Shown one piece after another: positions 60,522-64,000 of a DNA stretch of 64,000 bases. Position numbers and translations under genes: made by a program. This DNA comes from Thecamonas trahens ATCC 50062. Its lineage: Eukaryota; Apusozoa; Apusomonadida; Apusomonadidae. Under the pieces are notes generated by a model that ran no database searches, had not been told where the DNA came from, and saw only the letters and a program-made list of their open reading frames with translations. How positions within the stretch are numbered: position 1 is the stretch's first letter; every line of letters begins with the position of its first letter. The stretch is taken from the NCBI RefSeq assembly GCF_000142905.1, contig NW_013657656.1, positions 344,991-408,990 of the forward strand. The letters are read 5' to 3'.

Positions 60522-60997
60522 GGTCTCGCGCCGATGTGGAGTACCCTCCAATCATGCTCAACTGCACCCGTACACACCGACATCTCATCTTTGAAACAAC
60601 ATAAATGCACCACCACCACAGTAAGCTAGCTTCTCGATGCGCGACTAGACGATCCCCCCCCCCCCCCCCCCCCCCCCTCCCCCCTTTTCCTGCATGCTCG
60701 TAGGATGATCGGTCCAGGCGTTGGGCGGGCGTTGGGCGGGCTTTTGGGCGAATGGGCAAAAAGGCGACTGGGCGACGCCTCGGGTAGAAACGAGGAAAAA
60801 AGGCGGGAAACGTGAGCGAAAAATGGCGCGAACGGTAGCGGGTGAATGGTAGAAGGTAGACAAGACGGGGGAAAGGCAAGGAAGGTGGGGGAGGGGGGGG
60901 GAAGCCGGGGAAGGGCACGGGCACGGGTACGGACAAGACCTCACTCTGGTTGAAGAGACCAAAAGGGAGGGAGAGAGAGAGTCATTACCCCTTTGGC
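60522..60997. other. Spacer with long poly-C tract
   Basis: A run of over 20 C at about 60655-60677, followed by a GGCGTTGGGCGGGC repeat (60717-60743) and a purine-rich stretch. No gene is seen. Confidence 0.5.
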
Positions 60998-62382
60998 ATG
61001 AGCAACAGCATGCGTGTTGTGTGTGGTAGTCGGTGCATCCCCCTCGGTGAGGCCAACCATGTCGTAGGTCATGTCGGAGGTCACCCTGTCCCTGTCTACC
61101 TCCATAGCGACTACCAAGCACTCTATGAACAAACTGCGGGTGACATGAACGAACTCGCAGCAGAACTGGTGGATGTGTCGGGTGATAAGGCCATGGACTT
61201 GGTCCTCCATACCGGCATTCACCATCCCCTGTACAAGGCCGTGGCCAAGAATGCTACCACCACAGCCGCCAAGACCACCAAGACGGCCAAGACGGCCGAG
61301 ACTGCCGCCACCACGGCTCGTACCACCACAAACACTTGTTTGTATGGCTCGGCTTCTGCCTCTGCCTCTGCTACAGGATCATTCAAGGTCGACTCGGCCA
61401 AGCGGACGTACCCCATCGGCGACTTTTCTTTGGTTGCTACTGGCTCCTCGACCTTGCTCCCGAGCCTGGCTACCTCACGGCTCGTATCTGTACTTCTCCC
61501 GCGCCTGGTCCCTCGCCGATGGTGGTGGAAAAATCCGCCGTGAGTATGGCGGGCAAGTCGATGGCCAAGGGTGGTCTCAGCTCAACCTCGACATCATCGG
61601 CCATGGCGAGCATCATGCCCGAGCTGCCGCCGACGGTGGCCAAGAAGACCGCACAGCTTGCTCTCTCTCCGCTGGATTGGCTTGCCTCTGCCAGCGTCCT
61701 GAACAAGGGCGCTGCCGACGACGGCATTGACGACGCGGGCTTTGTCCGCCGCTCCACCCGCAAGCGCAAGCTGGCGACCGACGACGACGGCGACGACGCC
61801 GGCCGGCCTGGTGATCGTGCCGGCAGCGACGACGACGACGAGACTGCCAGCGAGCCGCCGGCGGTCAAGAAGCACAAGGGTCTTGCAGCCGCTGCCGGTA
61901 GCAGCGACGCCGAGGCGCCGGTGACCAAGGCCAAGGCCAAGTCGAAGGCCAAGGCCAAGGCCACGTCGAAAGCCAAGTCCAAAGCCAAGTCCAAAGCCAA
62001 GTCGCCGTCCAAGACGTCGGCCAAGAAGGTCAAGCCGACCAAGACAAGCCGCAGCAAGGCGACCGGCAAGACCAAGGCGAGCGGCAAGACCAAGGCGAGC
62101 GGCAAGACCAAGGCGAGCGACAAGAAGGGCAAGGGCAAGGGCAAGAAGGGCAAGGGCAAGAAGGCGGCGTCGCGGTTCCGGTTCGAGCCCGAGCACGTCG
62201 AGCTGTTCAAAAAGTACTACTTCAAGTCGTTTAACCCACGGTACGCCGTGTCGGACGCCATTGTGGAGGCCATGGCCAAGTTTGTGTCGACCAAGATCGG
62301 CAACGACGAGCTGCCGTACACCAACAAGCAGATGCGCGGGTGGATCACCTCGTTCCGCCGCAAGCAGGAGATGGGCGCGTAG
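60998..62382 (+). CDS. FYRN-like / homeodomain-like nuclear protein (frameshifted assembly)
   Basis: About 460 residues. The first ~135 are unrecognised. A segment near 135-180 resembles an FYRN domain (AKRTYPIGDF, then CYWLLDLAPEPGYLTARICT, cf. YP-x-G...R-x-Y...P...Y-x-x-I), but only if one T is added at 61424-61427. The middle is a long Lys/Ala/Ser linker (KAKSKAKAKATSKAKSKAKS-like) typical of chromatin proteins. The C-terminus (RFRFEPEHVELFKKYYFKSF then NKQMRGWITSFRRKQEM) has homeodomain spacing: Trp and basic residues of helix 3 are present, but the invariant Asn is Ser. Likely a chromatin-bound regulator; exact family uncertain. Confidence 0.62.
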
Positions 62383-62390
62383 TCCCCTCC

Positions 62391-63394
62391 TTTGACCCTA
62401 AACGGTACGGTCGTTCGGACGCGTTGTCGCGCGCGTCTCAAAGTGAACAACTCGATGATGCTTGACTTCCAGCTCACCAGCCGACGCCGTGTCACGCCTG
62501 CTTGGCCTGCGGCTTGAGGTGGGAGGCGCGCCCGCACGTGATGGCGGCCGACACGTAGACCCCTGCCTGAAAGATGCCCGAGTTGCCGTCGCGGTGACGG
62601 ACGCCTGGGAGCATGGGCGGCGCGCGAGGTGCCGTACCGACGACCGGGAAGGAGACCATCAGTGAGTTGAACACAGCGGCCGGACGGGAGAGCGCGAGGA
62701 CGTTGTGGATCTTCTTGCGACGGACGAGCTTGCCGGTCGGCGTGGCCGATGCCGACATGAGGAGCGAGGACATGAGGCGGAAGCGCGCGAGGAGTATCGG
62801 GTGCTCGACGTCCTCGCCGAGGCCGACGACCGCCTTGCTCGTGCCCCACTCGGTGAACTTGGTCGAGAGCTTGGGGTCGCCCTTGGCGATGAGCGAGGCG
62901 ACGATGTCGGCAATCGACACCCGTCGGTGGTCGTTGGGCTTGGGCTTGTAATCGCCGGCGATGACGACCAGGCAGTTGGCCAGCGAGAAGGGTGCGAGCT
63001 CGCGGGGGAGCTTCTTCTCGGCAAACTCGGGCGCCGTCGAGCCCTTCTGCTGCCCGTACTTGGCGCGCTTCGGCGACGGGCGCCGTGCGCACGCCTTATC
63101 GCCACGCGCCAACTGCGCGTTGACTCTGAGCATCGTGAGAACCTTGTCAAGGACGAGCATGTCGCGCGACGCGAACGCGCCGGCGAGCGCCGAGCTGATG
63201 TCGAGGACGTCCGAGAAGACGCCCGCGACCGAAAAGTCGACAAAGACGTTGGGGAGCGTACCGTCGACGACAAAGCCCGAGTCGGCGAGCGAGGAGACGT
63301 CGTCCAGCGTCGGCGCCGCGCACGGGAGCGTTCCGTCGGCGAGCGCGGCCTTGAGGTCGGCAAATATGTCCACTCTGGACCGTATAGGGTTAAA
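62391..63394 (-). mobile_element. ~1 kb unit bounded by 16-base inverted repeats
   Basis: The left end (62391-62406, TTTGACCCTAAACGGT) and the reverse complement of the right end (63379-63394, TTTAACCCTATACGGT) match at 14 of 16 positions. The interior holds one minus-strand ORF. A decayed copy of its 3' part lies at 30227-30395. It begins only 8 bases after the stop of the FYRN/homeodomain-like gene and ends about 40 bases from the stop of the IQUB-like gene. I see no clear target-site duplication, and the ORF product is not a known transposase. It could be a non-autonomous DNA transposon or a repeated gene family. Confidence 0.55.
62492..63394 (-). CDS. Unknown ORF inside the inverted-repeat unit, no 5' ATG
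   Basis: An open frame of about 300 residues runs from the right inverted repeat to TGA at 62492. It has no ATG until 63160 (MLVLDKVLTMLRVNAQLARG). Either translation starts there, an upstream exon is spliced at GGTCCAG|AGTGG (63374/63373; a TTTAAC branch-like motif precedes it), or the unit is 5'-truncated. Notable stretches are VNAQLARGDKACARRPSPKR, NCLVVIAGDYKPKPNDHRRV, FTEWGTSKAVVGLGEDVEHP and the C-terminus GVYVSAAITCGRASHLKPQA. No catalytic motif or membrane span is recognised. The 30.2 kb copy preserves the C-terminal codons with a deletion. Confidence 0.6.
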   Translation of the reverse strand, partial: FNPIRSRVDIFADLKAALADGTLPCAAPTLDDVSSLADSGFVVDGTLPNVFVDFSVAGVFSDVLDISSALAGAFASRDMLVLDKVLTMLRVNAQLARGDKACARRPSPKRAKYGQQKGSTAPEFAEKKLPRELAPFSLANCLVVIAGDYKPKPNDHRRVSIADIVASLIAKGDPKLSTKFTEWGTSKAVVGLGEDVEHPILLARFRLMSSLLMSASATPTGKLVRRKKIHNVLALSRPAAVFNSLMVSFPVVGTAPRAPPMLPGVRHRDGNSGIFQAGVYVSAAITCGRASHLKPQAKQA

Positions 63395-63433
63395 CACCAG
63401 TTGTTTCGCTACTACTGCCCAGAGGCAGCGGCT

Positions 63434-64000
63434 TTAAGCCAGTGGGCGGGTGTACTCTGAGCGCGACTCGGGCCGTGGCCCGCGGTCTGTAAACGGCGTG
63501 GTCGTGGCTGGAGTGGAGCCTGTGCGCGAGGCGCGTGACGAGGCGCGCGAGGTGCGCGAAGTGGGGCGCGAGGTGGGACGTGACTTGTTGCGCGAAGAGG
63601 CGCGCGAGGCGCGCGATGAGGCACGCGACGACCGCGACGGCGCGTCGGGCACCACGTTGGGCCGCTTGAGTAGGCCCTCGGGCACGCGCTGGAAGCGGGC
63701 AGACTCAGGATTGAACTCGGGCGTCTCGATAAACTGAAGGAAGAGGTTGAGGAGACGCTTTCGGAGGCCGGCGAGCGAGGCCGGCGAGCGGCCGCGGTTG
63801 AGGAGGTCGGCCTCGCGGTCGATGAGCTCGACAATGTCGCGGGTGAGGTCGCAATCGAACTCCTTGACGGTCCACTTGACGTGGAGTAGCACATCGAGGC
63901 GTTCGTCAAGGGTGAGGTGTGTGAGGCCAAGGCCATGGTACAGGTCGCCGAGCTCCTTGGCGCGGATGGTGAACGGGGTGTGGACCGAGGCGACGGAGCC
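63434..64000 (-). CDS. IQUB: IQUB-like ciliary protein, C-terminal part
   Basis: Partial; the gene continues past the window's right edge. The visible part reads TPFTIRAKELGDLYHGLGL, LDERLDVLLHVKWTVKEFDC, LTRDIVELIDREADLLNRGR, SLAGLRKRLLNLFLQFIETP and EFNPESARFQRVP. This corresponds, from memory of the family, to the C-terminal region of IQUB, a radial-spoke-associated flagellar protein. The tail (about residues 125-190 of the visible part) is a species-specific Arg/Ala/Ser repeat (RASSRASR) followed by RPESRSEYTRPLA. The family call rests on this conserved block only, since IQ and ubiquitin-like domains would lie outside the window. Confidence 0.6.
   Translation of the reverse strand, partial: GSVASVHTPFTIRAKELGDLYHGLGLTHLTLDERLDVLLHVKWTVKEFDCDLTRDIVELIDREADLLNRGRSPASLAGLRKRLLNLFLQFIETPEFNPESARFQRVPEGLLKRPNVVPDAPSRSSRASSRASRASSRNKSRPTSRPTSRTSRASSRASRTGSTPATTTPFTDRGPRPESRSEYTRPLA

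Noticed and set aside
62391-62406. Interstitial telomeric repeat (contains CCCTAAA)
   Set aside because: Only a single heptamer is present at each end and the ends match each other as inverted repeats, so a telomere remnant is less likely.
1-64000. tRNA, rRNA or snRNA genes
   Set aside because: I looked for T-arm-like GGTTCGAAT patterns and conserved rRNA blocks in the spacers and saw none. A tRNAscan/Infernal run would be decisive.

Overview
This is nuclear DNA from a free-living eukaryote with a compact, GC-rich genome. The reasons are short GT-AG introns, no operon-like gene order, codon use strongly biased to G/C at third positions, and eukaryote-only families: a SARAH protein, TRAF7, RapGAP-CNH, RasGAP, DH-PH, TIM50, PRKRIP1, and the ciliary proteins CCDC61, PPP1R42 and an IQUB-like fragment. 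The gene mix (unikont-type signalling plus flagellar genes) fits an apusomonad; Thecamonas trahens is my best guess, but it is an inference I could not test. I saw no rRNA, tRNA, CRISPR array or prokaryotic segment.

Layout. 1-7.5 kb: a coiled-coil gene (5' edge), CCDC61 (minus), a tandemly duplicated spacer, a long ankyrin-repeat protein and PRKRIP1. 7.7-13.7 kb: a large unknown Cys-tailed protein, a TRAF7-like ubiquitin ligase and a tiny Lys-rich protein. 14-25.3 kb: two divergent GTPase regulators, a cyclic-nucleotide-binding RasGAP (minus) and a ~2400-residue five-SH3/DH-PH protein ending in a CaaX box (plus). Their shared upstream region holds poly-G tracts and a 207-base assembly gap. 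25.4-31.2 kb: a pentaspan membrane protein, PPP1R42, TMEM223, a repeat fragment and a tetraspan protein. 32-38.8 kb: a RING-H2 ligase with a split RING, a SARAH-domain protein carrying Hippo/MST-style Thr-Met motifs but no kinase domain, TIM50, an AT-rich island and an amino-acid permease. 38.8-46.4 kb: a coiled-coil gene, two pseudogene fragments of the neighbouring 7-TM gene, that 7-TM gene, a many-TM protein, and a CD39-like protein whose stop codon directly abuts that of its neighbour. 46.7-54.1 kb: FHA-PARP, a methyltransferase, an acylated DAG-lipase-like enzyme, glutaryl-CoA dehydrogenase and SLX9. 56-64 kb: GARNL3-like RapGAP-CNH, two putative DNA-binding proteins, a ~1 kb unit bounded by inverted repeats (the second copy of the 30.3 kb fragment), and the C-terminus of an IQUB-like gene at the 3' edge.

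Convergent genes are packed tightly (0, 17, 23, 27, 45 and 87 bases between stops), while divergent pairs share promoter regions of a few hundred bases rich in poly-G/poly-C. Seven genes are interrupted by one apparent missing base, usually in a homopolymer. I treat these as probable assembly errors and annotate through them. The most interesting items are the kinase-less SARAH/Thr-Met protein, the cNMP-RasGAP fusion, the CaaX-tailed multi-SH3 RhoGEF, the inverted-repeat-bounded repeat family and the rearranged pseudogene cluster.
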